Assembly: GCA_002438905.1 (NCBI GenBank)
Contig: DJSA01000086.1
Span: forward strand, 1,485 to 29,587
Direction of reading: 5' to 3'
Source: Bacteroidales bacterium UBA6346
GTDB lineage: Bacteria; Bacteroidota; Bacteroidia; Bacteroidales; UBA932
Length of the DNA stretch: 28,103 nucleotides
The position numbers and the translations under genes are program-made. This document shows, piece by piece, positions 14,697 to 23,030 of the stretch; positions within the stretch are counted from its first letter, which is position 1, and each line of letters opens with the position of its first letter. The notes beneath the pieces are model-generated. The model was not told the DNA's origin and did no database searches. It was given only the letters and a program-made list of their open reading frames with translations.

Positions 14697-14729
14697 CGTA
14701 TATTTACGCTCTGAATATAAAAATATACG
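14697..14729 (+). promoter_or_regulatory. Inverted repeat between dnaA and pepD
   Basis: CGTATATTT (14697-14705) and AAATATACG (14721-14729) are perfect 9-bp arms around a 15-bp loop, ending 3 bp before the pepD ATG. The left arm contains the promoter-like TATATTTA (14699-14706) also found before psd. An operator over a promoter is one reading. The AT-rich stem makes a terminator unlikely. Confidence 0.4.
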
Positions 14730-14732
14730 GAT

Positions 14733-16166
14733 ATGGATTCTGATAAAGTACTTTCCATCTTTAAGGAAATAACGCGAATACCACGCGAATCTGGTCACGA
14801 AGAGAAGATTGTAGAGTATCTCGTGAATTTCGCAAAACAGCATGGACTCGAATACAAGACAGATGATGCGAGGAACGTTGTGATAACCCGTCCTGCTTCG
14901 CTCGGTTTTGAGAATCACCCGACCATTGTGCTGCAGGGGCATACAGACATGGTTTGTGAGAAGAATGCCGGTGTGAATCATGATTTTGCGAAGGATCCCA
15001 TAAATTATGTCATAGAGGACGGTTGGATGATCGCCAAGGATACGACTCTCGGTGCAGACTGCGGAATCGGCGTGGCGGCGCAACTTGCAGCCCTCATAGA
15101 TCCGGCTCCCTGCGGAAAGATAGAATGTCTCTTCACATCGTCCGAGGAAACCGGTATGGATGGTGCTTTCGGACTCAAGCCCGGATTCATCACGGGAAAG
15201 ACACTCATAAACCTTGACTCAGAGGACGAGGGCGAACTCTTCATAGGATGTGCCGGCGGCATTGACACTACGGCGCTGTTCACCCTACGGAAAGAACGGC
15301 TCGCGACTGGGGCCAGATGCTTTAAATTAATGATATTCAATGGGTTTGGCGGTCACAGCGGTGATGATATTAACAAGGGGCGCGCAAATGCGGTGCAACT
15401 GCTTGCCCGTTTCCTCAACGGCGCTCTCGACGCAGAATGCTTTGAGATCAGTCTCTGCAGCATTGACGGGGGTAACAAGCGGAACGCAATCGCCCGCGAA
15501 GCTTCTGCAATCGTGGCTGTTTACGGAGACATCGAGGAATTCCGGTCTCACTGGGAACATTTCTCCCTTGATGTGAAAGGGGAGTATGCCATTACGGAAC
15601 CATCACTGTCTTTTGCGGTTGAGCCGGATTCATCCGTGGATTCGGCATATGATACCGACTCTGCGGTCAGGCTTGTACGTGGACTCTATGCCGCACCACA
15701 TGGAGTGCTTGCAATGAGCCCAGACATTCCGGGACTTGTTGAAACCTCCACCAACTTGGCATCTGTTAAAATGGCGGATCAGAACACAATAAGGGTTGGG
15801 ACGAGCCAGCGCAGTTCCATTACATCGGCACGACGGGCAGCTGCTGCGAAGGTGGAAGCCGCTTTCCTGCTCGCTGGAGCGAAAGTTACCCATGAGGGCG
15901 AGTATCCGGGTTGGAAGCCTAAGCTTGACTCGGAGATTCTTCGCAAATGCATTGCTTCATACAAAAAACTTTTCGGGATTGAACCGGCAGTAAAGGCAAT
16001 CCATGCGGGACTTGAGTGCGGACTTTTCCTTAAAATCTATCCGGATCTTGACATGATTTCATTTGGCCCCACCCTACGCGGTGTCCATGCCCCAGGCGAA
16101 AGGCTCGATCTGGCATCCCTCGACAAGTTCACTCGTCTTCTCGATGATGTCATACACAGTTTATGA
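14733..16166 (+). CDS. pepD: Aminoacyl-histidine dipeptidase (M20 family, PepD)
   Basis: 477 residues, the usual length for PepD. Motifs of the di-zinc M20 peptidases are in order: VLQGHTDMV with His70, LGADCGIG with bridging Asp109, TSSEETGM with catalytic Glu138 and metal ligand Glu139, NLDSEDEGELFIG with Asp162, and a C-terminal HAGLECGLF...GPTLRGVHAPGERLD carrying the last His ligand. A dimerisation (lid) domain lies at about 190-380. It is a cytosolic enzyme that hydrolyses dipeptides such as Xaa-His. Its stop codon overlaps the rpe start by four bases (ATGA), so the two are translationally coupled although functionally unrelated. Confidence 0.93.
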   Translation: MDSDKVLSIFKEITRIPRESGHEEKIVEYLVNFAKQHGLEYKTDDARNVVITRPASLGFENHPTIVLQGHTDMVCEKNAGVNHDFAKDPINYVIEDGWMIAKDTTLGADCGIGVAAQLAALIDPAPCGKIECLFTSSEETGMDGAFGLKPGFITGKTLINLDSEDEGELFIGCAGGIDTTALFTLRKERLATGARCFKLMIFNGFGGHSGDDINKGRANAVQLLARFLNGALDAECFEISLCSIDGGNKRNAIAREASAIVAVYGDIEEFRSHWEHFSLDVKGEYAITEPSLSFAVEPDSSVDSAYDTDSAVRLVRGLYAAPHGVLAMSPDIPGLVETSTNLASVKMADQNTIRVGTSQRSSITSARRAAAAKVEAAFLLAGAKVTHEGEYPGWKPKLDSEILRKCIASYKKLFGIEPAVKAIHAGLECGLFLKIYPDLDMISFGPTLRGVHAPGERLDLASLDKFTRLLDDVIHSL

Positions 16167-16840
16167 ACAATATGGGAAACATAAAAATCGCCCCATCAAT
16201 GCTTTCCGCGGATTTTCTCAACTTGGGTAAAGATGTCCGTATGGTAAATGAGCATGCCGATCTGTTCCACCTCGATGTCATGGACGGCTCCTTTGTTCCG
16301 AACATTTCATATGGATTTCCGGTAGTGGAAGCCATAGCCGGTGCAGCAAGCAAACCACTTGACGTGCATCTCATGATTGTCAATCCGGAGCGGTACGCGA
16401 CAAAATTCGTGAAGGCGGGGGCCGAAATGGTCAGTTTTCACCTCGAAGCCGTGGAAAGTGACGGAGCGGCAGATGAGATACTTGCAGAAATACGCACGGC
16501 GGGTGCATCGGCAGGACTTGTCATTAACCCCAATATTCCTGTCGAGCGACTGTTTCCCCATTTGGAAAATGTCGACTATTTCCTGATCATGTCTGTCTTT
16601 GCCGGTTTCGGCGGGCAAAAATTCATCCCCGCAACGTATGAAAAAATCCGTAAGTTGAAGGAATATATGGAGAAACGGGGGATTGTGCGTCCGATTGAGG
16701 TTGACGGCGGGGTTTCAAAGGAGAACGTTAACGCACTGCGCAAAGCAGGCGCGGAGATTTTCGTTGCCGGAAGTGCCATTTTCAAGAGCGAATGCCCTGG
16801 AGATTACATCGCCCAGATGAGGGAGCTTGCTATAGGCTAA
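16163..16840 (+). CDS. rpe: Ribulose-phosphate 3-epimerase
   Basis: 225 residues, normal for the family. The TIM-barrel marks are IAPSMLSADF (9-18), FHLDVMDGSFVPN with metal-binding His37 and Asp39, LDVHLMIVNP with His69, VSFHLEA, SVFAGFGGQKFI, and IEVDGGVSKEN with the catalytic Asp near the C-terminus. It interconverts ribulose-5-phosphate and xylulose-5-phosphate in the pentose phosphate pathway. The start overlaps the pepD stop by four bases; an in-frame ATG nine bases later (MGNIKIAPS) is also possible. The last 126 bp are covered on the other strand by the 3' end of the biotin ligase gene. Confidence 0.96.
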   Translation: MNNMGNIKIAPSMLSADFLNLGKDVRMVNEHADLFHLDVMDGSFVPNISYGFPVVEAIAGAASKPLDVHLMIVNPERYATKFVKAGAEMVSFHLEAVESDGAADEILAEIRTAGASAGLVINPNIPVERLFPHLENVDYFLIMSVFAGFGGQKFIPATYEKIRKLKEYMEKRGIVRPIEVDGGVSKENVNALRKAGAEIFVAGSAIFKSECPGDYIAQMRELAIG

Positions 16841-17434
16841 TTCCATCTTTGAGACGAATATAGTGCAAAATTCCATGAGACTCGTATCGGCATCGTATTT
16901 TTTCCCTGTCAGGGCAGCGACCGAAACCGGATTTACAAGTTCAGGAGGAAATATTGTCTGATTGAGATTTATGCCGATTCCTATGATACTTGATTTTAGG
17001 TGTTTTCCATCGGTCCTGTGCTCTATCAGTATTCCGCATATTTTCCTTTTGTCAACATAGACATCGTTAGGCCATTTTACCCAAGCGCTTATTCCCATTT
17101 TTTTGAGAAAGCAAACGATGCTTGCAGCGGCCACAGCACTGATAAGCATCTGAGAGGATGCCGGAAATGGCGGTAAAAGTCCCTCTGCGACACTCTTTTT
17201 GCCATCCGATGTTATGGAGACGTTGCTTTCGGCATATTTGAGAACAATCGTGAAAGTTAGGTTCGCTCCCGGTGCTGAGTGCCATTTTCTTGTGCCCTTC
17301 CCGCGCCCTGCGGTCTGACTTCGTGCCGCTATTACTGACATGTTGTCAAGTTCGCTGAGCCTTTTGGCAGCCTCGGTGTTGGTTGAGTCAACCTCATTAT
17401 ACCAAATGATATGACAGCTTTGAGCCATTATCAT
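16715..17434 (-). CDS. birA: Biotin-protein ligase, shortened C-terminus
   Basis: 239 residues from ATG 17434 (ATG 17428 is an alternative). The catalytic domain is complete: YNEVDSTNTEA (12-22), SQTAGRGKGTRKW (39-51), VKWPNDVYV (119-127), KICGILIEH (131-139) and GIGINLNQ (152-159). It lacks the N-terminal repressor domain, so it is the mono-functional type that biotinylates acyl-CoA carboxylase carrier protein. From about residue 199 the frame is antisense to rpe. The tail does not show the usual small SH3-like C-terminal domain (F-x-G-x-I-x-G-V...G-x-L). That domain helps ATP and carrier binding in E. coli BirA, so activity may be altered. No intact copy of the missing part is nearby. Confidence 0.88.
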   Translation of the reverse strand: MIMAQSCHIIWYNEVDSTNTEAAKRLSELDNMSVIAARSQTAGRGKGTRKWHSAPGANLTFTIVLKYAESNVSITSDGKKSVAEGLLPPFPASSQMLISAVAAASIVCFLKKMGISAWVKWPNDVYVDKRKICGILIEHRTDGKHLKSSIIGIGINLNQTIFPPELVNPVSVAALTGKKYDADTSLMEFCTIFVSKMELAYSKLPHLGDVISRAFALENGTSGNENLRACFAQCVNVLL

Positions 17435-17440
17435 CTAAAA

Positions 17441-17486
17441 TTGCTATTGGTTCGTTTTTTGATTATATTTGCGGGCTAATTTAGCC
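17441..17486 (+). promoter_or_regulatory. rsfS promoter with start-site palindrome
   Basis: TATATTTG at 17464-17471 is a full -7 match; ATTG lies 20 bp upstream as a weak -33. Just downstream, GGCTAATTTAGCC (17474-17486) is a perfect palindrome centred where transcription should start (about 17478), the usual place for a repressor site. It also lies upstream of the divergent birA gene. Confidence 0.45.
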
Positions 17487-17516
17487 ATATTTTTGTAAAT
17501 TCTTATAAATATATAG

Positions 17517-17876
17517 ATGAAAGTCAACGAAGTCAAGGTCATTGCCGAGGCAATGCTCGAAAAGAAAGGGCAGTCTGTCCTTTCACTCAATCTGAAGAAA
17601 ATAGGCACCGCTATATCCGATTATTTCGTGGTCTGCAACGCTGACTCGACAACCAATGTCCTGGCAATCGCTGACAACGTGGAGGACAGGATGATTGAAC
17701 GCTGCAAAAGAAAAGTGATACGCTCGCAAGGGCGCGAAAATGCGCTGTGGGTCATTCTTGACTATGGCGATATCGTTGTGCACATTTTCCAGACGGCATA
17801 TAGGGAGTTTTACAGAATTGAGGATTTGTGGGCTGATGCTGTGCGAACGGACTATAGCGATGAGGTAACGGAATAA
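17517..17876 (+). CDS. rsfS: Ribosome silencing factor RsfS
   Basis: 119 residues, typical of the RsfS/Iojap family. Recognisable marks are SDYFVVCNADSTTNV (about 34-48), VEDRM, a central segment with RENALWVILDYGDIVVHIF (about 74-92), then YREFYRIEDLWADA near the end. The protein binds uL14 on the large subunit and blocks subunit joining when nutrients are low. It is the first gene of a plus-strand run, 12 bp ahead of ftsH, an arrangement I recall as common in Bacteroidota. Confidence 0.95.
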   Translation: MKVNEVKVIAEAMLEKKGQSVLSLNLKKIGTAISDYFVVCNADSTTNVLAIADNVEDRMIERCKRKVIRSQGRENALWVILDYGDIVVHIFQTAYREFYRIEDLWADAVRTDYSDEVTE

Positions 17877-17888
17877 TCGGTCGAAGAT

Positions 17889-19934
17889 ATGTCTGAAAAG
17901 AAAAAAAATAAAAATAAGGACAGAAAGGTTAAGGTTGTATCTATCAATCTGTCATGGGTGTACCTTCTCCTTGTCGGTGTCGTTTTGTGGATGCTGTTCT
18001 TCGGTCAGGGAAACGGAGCCAATCCTCAGAAAATAGAATGGGATGAGGTCCAGCAGATGGCTCTTGACGGAGACGTACAGGAAATCGATTTCGTCAGGAA
18101 CGACCGCGAGGGGAAAGTCAAGATCCGCCCAGAGAAGCTCGGGAAATATGCCGACAAGTTCGGCGGGAAAGTTCCATCGAAGTCTCCGCACTTCTTCTTC
18201 CTCGTCTCCGATAGTTTCAATGTCGAAGAGATGTTCGGAGAACTTAATGCAAGGCTTCCTCAGGAATCGCGCTTCAAACTCGTTATGGAAAATAACGACA
18301 GGACATGGGTTGACATACTCAATCTGCTCTTATGGCCGGTTCTGCTCATTGTGTTCTGGGTGTTCATGTTCAGAGGAATGGGCAAGAATATGGGAGGTGC
18401 TCCCGGCGGCGGGATCTTCAGTGTCGGCAAGAATCCTGGCAAATTGGTGGAGAACAATGATAAGAGCAGAGTGACGTTTAAAGATGTTGCTGGTCTTTAT
18501 GGTGCAAAGGAGGAAGTGATGGAAATCGTTGATTTTCTGAAGAATCCGAAGAAGTATACTGCTCTTGGCGGCAAAATTCCGAAGGGTGCGCTGCTTGTCG
18601 GGCCTCCGGGCACAGGAAAAACTTTGCTTGCAAAGGCCGTGGCCGGTGAAGCCAATGTGCCGTTCTTCTCGATTTCAGGTTCCGACTTTGTGGAGATGTT
18701 CGTAGGGGTTGGTGCTTCGCGTGTGCGCGATTTGTTCCGTCAGGCCAAGGAAAAGGCTCCGTGCATCGTGTTCATTGACGAAATCGATGCGGTTGGACGC
18801 GCAAGAAGTAAGAATGGCGGTTTCTCATCAAATGACGAGCGTGAGAACACATTGAATCAGCTACTTACTGAGATGGACGGATTTGACACCAACTCTGGGG
18901 TGATTATACTCGCGGCTACCAATCGTGCGGACATTCTTGACAAGGCGCTGCTTCGTGCAGGACGTTTCGATCGTCAGATTCATGTCGATCTTCCGGATCT
19001 GAAGGAGCGGGAGGATATCTTCAAGGTGCATTTGAAGGACATCAAACTCGCGGATGACTTTGACGTTGAGTTCCTTGCCAAGCATACTCCAGGATTCTCC
19101 GGTGCAGACATAGCAAATGTATGCAACGAGGCTGCTCTCACGGCGGCCAGAAACAACAAGCATAGGGTGGACAAGCAGGATTTCCTTGACGCTGTGGATC
19201 GCATAATCGGAGGTTTGGAGCGCAGGGATAAGATAATAACTCCGGAAGAGAAAAAATCCATCGCTCATCATGAGGCAGGTCACGCTGTGGTGAGTTGGCT
19301 GCTGCCGAATGCAAATCCTCTGTTTAAGGTTACGATTGTCCCTCGCGGGCAGTCTCTTGGAGCCGCTTGGTATCTGCCGGAGGAACGCCAGTTGATGACA
19401 AAGGCGCAGATGGTTGACGAGATGTGCTCTCTTATCGGAGGACGAGTTGCCGAGGAAATCGTTAACGGACAGCCTTCTACCGGTGCCCTAAACGACCTTG
19501 AAAGGCTCACCAAGATGGCCTACAGCATGGTCTGCTACTATGGAATGAGCGAGCGAGTAGGCACTGTCTCATTCTATGACTCTACCGGTTCCCGCGGATA
19601 TGAACTCACGAGGCCTTATAGTGAAAGGACTGCCGAAATCATGGATGAGGAAGTCAAGCGCATAGTGAATGAAATCCACGACAGAACCTTAGCGATTCTC
19701 ACTGAGCACAAAAAGGAATTTCTTGAGGTAGCAGCATTGCTGCTGGAAAAGGAGGTTATCTTTGCCGATGACTTGGAGCGCATTCTTGGTCCACGTGCCG
19801 GGGTCGATGACGGGCAGACTAGAAATGAGGAGAAGGAGGCCAAAGCTGAGGAGGATGCCGAAAAAGCAACCGATGTCCAAGGGGGTGCTCCTGCATCAGG
19901 AAAGGATTCTCACGGAGAACAAACTAAACAATGA
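17889..19934 (+). CDS. ftsH: ATP-dependent zinc metalloprotease FtsH
   Basis: 681 residues. A short basic N-terminus is followed by a first membrane helix (about 19-38), a periplasmic domain (40-135), and a second helix (about 140-160). The AAA+ module has Walker A GPPGTGKT at 238-245, Walker B FIDEID at 295-300, the pore motif FVEMFVG, and the SRH with ATNRADILDKALLRAGRFDR. The zinc protease has HEAGH at 461-465 and the third ligand Asp in ALNDLERLT. The last 40 residues are acidic and low in complexity. It degrades misfolded membrane proteins and regulated cytosolic targets. The stop overlaps the cdsA start by four bases, linking it to phospholipid synthesis. Confidence 0.98.
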   Translation: MSEKKKNKNKDRKVKVVSINLSWVYLLLVGVVLWMLFFGQGNGANPQKIEWDEVQQMALDGDVQEIDFVRNDREGKVKIRPEKLGKYADKFGGKVPSKSPHFFFLVSDSFNVEEMFGELNARLPQESRFKLVMENNDRTWVDILNLLLWPVLLIVFWVFMFRGMGKNMGGAPGGGIFSVGKNPGKLVENNDKSRVTFKDVAGLYGAKEEVMEIVDFLKNPKKYTALGGKIPKGALLVGPPGTGKTLLAKAVAGEANVPFFSISGSDFVEMFVGVGASRVRDLFRQAKEKAPCIVFIDEIDAVGRARSKNGGFSSNDERENTLNQLLTEMDGFDTNSGVIILAATNRADILDKALLRAGRFDRQIHVDLPDLKEREDIFKVHLKDIKLADDFDVEFLAKHTPGFSGADIANVCNEAALTAARNNKHRVDKQDFLDAVDRIIGGLERRDKIITPEEKKSIAHHEAGHAVVSWLLPNANPLFKVTIVPRGQSLGAAWYLPEERQLMTKAQMVDEMCSLIGGRVAEEIVNGQPSTGALNDLERLTKMAYSMVCYYGMSERVGTVSFYDSTGSRGYELTRPYSERTAEIMDEEVKRIVNEIHDRTLAILTEHKKEFLEVAALLLEKEVIFADDLERILGPRAGVDDGQTRNEEKEAKAEEDAEKATDVQGGAPASGKDSHGEQTKQ

Positions 19935-20791
19935 AAAATCTGATAATCAGGACGTTATCTGGAACGATTTTCCTCGCGGTCATGCTTCTCGCATTGCTGT
20001 CGGGAGATTGGTTTGAAGGAGGTAAGTACATCTTTGCGGCGGTGATGCTGTTTGCGCTGGTGATGATGCTGGTGGAGTTTTTTCGAATGACGATGGGCGA
20101 TGTCTACAAGGCGTCCCGAGTGTTCGCCATAATCGGGTCTTGCCTGATGTTTGTAGTCACGTTTCTCGTCCAATCGACCGAAGTTGTCACAGGTCGATTC
20201 ATCGTGCTCGCTTTCGTACCGCTTTTTGCAGTGATGATAAATTCTCTCTACGTCAAAGACAAGGCGGACTTCGGGATGTTTGCGAACATCTACACTGGAA
20301 TACTATATATCTCCGTTCCATGGACGCTTCTGAATTTTACGGCATTTGACTCTAACCATAATTTCAATGGTTTGATTCTTTTGTGCATGTTCGTCATAAT
20401 TTGGGTTTCCGACGTCGGTGCCTACTTGGCCGGCAGCACGCTTGGGCAAAAGTTTGGGCCAAAGCTTTTTCCGACAGTATCTCCGCACAAATCATGGGTC
20501 GGCTGCATAGGCGGCTTTGCCTGTGCGCTGGGAACCGGCTATGGTATGCATTGCATCGACTGGCTTCCGTTTCACGAAGTGGAGTGGTATCATTGCCTCG
20601 CTATAGCGGCAATAATGAATGTAGCCGGTGTTTATGGGGATCTGATTGAATCTCAATGGAAAAGACATTTTGGTGTGAAAGATTCGGGAACCATCATCCC
20701 TGGGCACGGAGGCATGCTTGACCGTTTCGACAGCGCAATTGTCGCGGTGCCTGCAGCTACGGTTTACATGATGTGCTTCGACATGCTTTGA
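19931..20791 (+). CDS. cdsA: Phosphatidate cytidylyltransferase CdsA
   Basis: 286 residues with about eight hydrophobic segments. The CDP-diglyceride synthetase signature is complete near the C-terminus: SQWKRHFGVKDSG followed by GHGGMLDRFDS, with the catalytic Lys-Asp and Asp-Arg-x-Asp. An earlier DVGAYLAGSTLGQKFG and SPHKSWVG are also conserved in the family. It makes CDP-diacylglycerol from phosphatidate and CTP in the inner membrane, the common precursor of phosphatidylethanolamine and anionic lipids. It overlaps ftsH by four bases and is followed 66 bp on by psd, the end of the phosphatidylethanolamine branch. Confidence 0.97.
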   Translation: MKNLIIRTLSGTIFLAVMLLALLSGDWFEGGKYIFAAVMLFALVMMLVEFFRMTMGDVYKASRVFAIIGSCLMFVVTFLVQSTEVVTGRFIVLAFVPLFAVMINSLYVKDKADFGMFANIYTGILYISVPWTLLNFTAFDSNHNFNGLILLCMFVIIWVSDVGAYLAGSTLGQKFGPKLFPTVSPHKSWVGCIGGFACALGTGYGMHCIDWLPFHEVEWYHCLAIAAIMNVAGVYGDLIESQWKRHFGVKDSGTIIPGHGGMLDRFDSAIVAVPAATVYMMCFDML

Positions 20792-20817
20792 TAAAAGGAT
20801 AAGTTTAGTTATATTTA
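20787..20817 (+). promoter_or_regulatory. psd promoter overlapping the cdsA stop
   Basis: TTTG at 20787-20790, a 19-bp spacer and TATATTTA at 20810-20817 match the Bacteroidota promoter except for the final base. The -33 box overlaps the cdsA TGA stop. It gives psd and the downstream gene a transcript independent of ftsH-cdsA. Confidence 0.55.
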
Positions 20818-20845
20818 CGACTCATTAGGAATACGTGGCACATTC

Positions 20846-20851
20846 GGGAGG
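20846..20851 (+). promoter_or_regulatory. Shine-Dalgarno sequence of psd
   Basis: GGGAGG followed by A lies 6 nt before the psd ATG, a good classical ribosome binding site. Most genes in this window have none, as expected in Bacteroidota, so this one stands out and supports the start at 20858. Confidence 0.45.
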
Positions 20852-20857
20852 ACAGAT

Positions 20858-21514
20858 ATGAAAATACATAAAGACTGTTACAAGACAATTGCGGTGGTGT
20901 GGCTTATATGCCTGATACTTTTGTTTCTGGTATGGCGTTTTTTGTACAGCATACTTTATGTCTCCATCCCGCTGTCGGCTATTTTGCTTTTCATGATAGG
21001 GTTCATTACCTATTTCTTCCGTCTGCCCACGCGCGAGACAGTTCCCGGAGATAATATTCTTACAGCGGTTGCCGATGGTGAAATCGTTATTCTCGAAAGG
21101 GTGTATGAACCTGAATATCTCAAACGGGAGTGCATACAGGTTTCCATCTATATGAACTTCTTCAACGTGCATGTGAATTTTTGGCCGATGGATGGGGAAG
21201 TGAGTTATTACAAGTACCATCCGGGGAAATATTACCTCGCATTCCTACCCAAGGCGTCTGAACTTAACGAGCATTCCTCAATTGGCATGAGGAACAAACA
21301 TGGTGAAATCTTGTTCAAGCAGTTGGCCGGCACGTTTGCGAGGCGCATCGTATGTTACGCAAAGCTTGGCAATATGGAGAAGAAGGGCGAGCAGTGCGGA
21401 ATTATAAAGTTCGGTTCCCGCATTGACATGTATCTCCCGCTCGACGCGGACATCAAGGTTGAGATCGGTGATGATGTACGAGCGTGTGAAACGGTGATTG
21501 CGGAATTGAAGTAG
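20858..21514 (+). CDS. psd: Phosphatidylserine decarboxylase (short, PSD-A type)
   Basis: 218 residues. Two membrane helices occupy about 10-55, then FFRLPTRETVPGDNILTAVADG (53-74), SIYMNFFNVHVNFWP (96-110) with the conserved His, and the self-cleavage site FGSRIDMYLP (185-194), where the Gly186-Ser187 bond is expected to break to form the pyruvoyl group. This is the short form found in many bacteria. It decarboxylates phosphatidylserine to phosphatidylethanolamine in the inner membrane. It has its own promoter and Shine-Dalgarno sequence and is 22 bp ahead of the CorC-like gene. Confidence 0.95.
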   Translation: MKIHKDCYKTIAVVWLICLILLFLVWRFLYSILYVSIPLSAILLFMIGFITYFFRLPTRETVPGDNILTAVADGEIVILERVYEPEYLKRECIQVSIYMNFFNVHVNFWPMDGEVSYYKYHPGKYYLAFLPKASELNEHSSIGMRNKHGEILFKQLAGTFARRIVCYAKLGNMEKKGEQCGIIKFGSRIDMYLPLDADIKVEIGDDVRACETVIAELK

Positions 21515-21536
21515 CTCAGTATACCTATAATAGACT

Positions 21537-22919
21537 ATGGCAGAAGCATTTATAATCCTATTTCTCATTTTTTTGAATGGTGTCTTCTCGATGTCTGAAA
21601 TCGCAATGATTTCAGCGAGGAAAACAAGCCTCCAGAACGAGGCCGAGGACGGCAACAACAAGGCAAAGCGGGCATTGAAGTTGGCAGCAGATCCAGACAA
21701 ATTTTTGTCCACCGTTCAGATCGGTATCACACTCATAGGCATCCTCACCGGTATATTTTCCGGTAATGAAATAGCTAGTTCTCTGGGCGGACTTTTCGAG
21801 AAGCTGGGCGTTCCAGCATCTACGGCAAGCGGTTTGGCCAAGACACTGATCGTCATTATCGTGACCTATTTTTCAATTGTGCTCGGTGAACTTGTTCCCA
21901 AGCGTATAGGAATGAGCAAGGCGGAGAAGGTGGCAAAGTTTATGGCCGGCCCAATGTCGTTACTATCAAAGATTGCCTCACCTTTTATATGGGTTCTTGC
22001 CAAGAGTACGGCTGGCATTGCTAAACTATTGGGAATTAAGGAAAATGACAATAATGTTACAGAGGATGAGATAATATCCCTGGTTCAGGAAGGCACTGAA
22101 GACGGTGAAGTTTCCGAAGTGGAACAGGATATTGTGGAGCGAGTGTTTACTCTCGGAGACCTCAGCGTGAACACGATCATGACATCACGTCAGGACATCG
22201 TCTGGCTGGACAAGACCATGACAGAAGCAGAAGTGAAGGAGGTGATAGCGGAGAATATTTATGAGGAATACCCGGTGTGCGAGGATGATCTTGATCATGT
22301 TGTAGGTGTGTTAAACATCAAGGACTTCCTACGCGAATATGGCAAGGACGGGTTTGACCTTGAGAAAATGATGCGTGAGCCTGTCTACTTCCATGAGAAT
22401 ATGACTGTATACAAAGTCCTCGAGGAGATGAAGATAAAGAGGATATCTCGGGCGCTGGTTTGCGATGAGTTCGGCTCGTTGTGTGGCTTTATATCGTTGA
22501 AGGACATTATGGAGGCCTTGGTGGGCAATGTCAATGACGATGAGGAGGACGAGCCTTACATCGTACCTCGCCTCGGTGCTGACGGGAAGCCTGACACGAC
22601 AGGCACCAATGGTTATCTCGTTGAAGGTCAATGTCCTATCTATGAATTCCTTGCCTATTTTGACCTGCTGGACGACACAATGGAGGACTTTGAGTACACC
22701 ACAATCGCTGGACTCATCCTCAGTGAGACCGGCCATATTCCTTCCGTTGGAGAAATCATCAACTGGGAAGGTTTCTCCTTTGAGGTTGTTGACATGGACG
22801 GCCCGAGAATCGATAAGGTCCTCGTCCATCGTATTCAACCTGAGCCGGTGGCGAGTGAATCTGAAATTTCTTCTGAAAAAACAACCAAGCCAAGCAGCGA
22901 GAAGGAGTCACAAGGGTAA
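21537..22919 (+). CDS. CNNM/CorC-type membrane protein (hemolysin family, DUF21-CBS-CorC_HlyC)
   Basis: 460 residues. The DUF21/CNNM membrane part covers about 1-185: the early SEIAMISARKT, the helix ILTGIFSGNEIAS, and VLGELVPKRIGMSKAEK are characteristic. A CBS pair follows (about 215-335; VNTIMTSRQDIVWLD and RISRALVCDEFGSLCGFISLKDIMEAL), then the CorC_HlyC domain (about 370-430; YLVEGQCPIYEFLAYF, TIAGLILSETGHIPSVGE, VHRIQPEP). Members are linked to magnesium or cobalt efflux; the older name hemolysin is not a function. The tail after 435 is Ser/Glu/Lys-rich and ends in KESQG, whose codons are part of the palindrome shared with ispG. Confidence 0.92.
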   Translation: MAEAFIILFLIFLNGVFSMSEIAMISARKTSLQNEAEDGNNKAKRALKLAADPDKFLSTVQIGITLIGILTGIFSGNEIASSLGGLFEKLGVPASTASGLAKTLIVIIVTYFSIVLGELVPKRIGMSKAEKVAKFMAGPMSLLSKIASPFIWVLAKSTAGIAKLLGIKENDNNVTEDEIISLVQEGTEDGEVSEVEQDIVERVFTLGDLSVNTIMTSRQDIVWLDKTMTEAEVKEVIAENIYEEYPVCEDDLDHVVGVLNIKDFLREYGKDGFDLEKMMREPVYFHENMTVYKVLEEMKIKRISRALVCDEFGSLCGFISLKDIMEALVGNVNDDEEDEPYIVPRLGADGKPDTTGTNGYLVEGQCPIYEFLAYFDLLDDTMEDFEYTTIAGLILSETGHIPSVGEIINWEGFSFEVVDMDGPRIDKVLVHRIQPEPVASESEISSEKTTKPSSEKESQG

Positions 22920-23030
22920 GCCTTTAGTGCTGTGGCCACCCTCGACCCATAAGAGGGAGGGACCCAAGCTTTGGCGTGGGAGGGGTCTCGCGAAAGCGAG
23001 AAGCTATGAAAGGCTTATCCCTGCGACTCC
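22904..23030. repeat. 127-bp palindromic element spanning two convergent stop codons
   Basis: Left arm 22904-22925 (GGAGTCACAAGGGTAAGCC plus TTT) matches the reverse complement of 23009-23030 (GGAGTCGCAGGGATAAGCC plus TTT) at 19 of 22 positions. Each arm holds a stop codon, so the CorC-like protein and IspG both end in ESQG. The interior has a TCTCGC-GAAA-GCGAGA hairpin with a GNRA loop (22986-23001), a CCCTC...GAGGG hairpin, GTGGCCAC and GGGAGGG tracts. It may be a bidirectional terminator, a dispersed palindromic repeat or a structured RNA. Confidence 0.7.

Noticed and set aside
22926..23008. tRNA-like or small RNA gene in the structured spacer
   Set aside because: Several hairpins but no acceptor stem, TTCGA loop or CCA-like end; kept only as a palindromic element.
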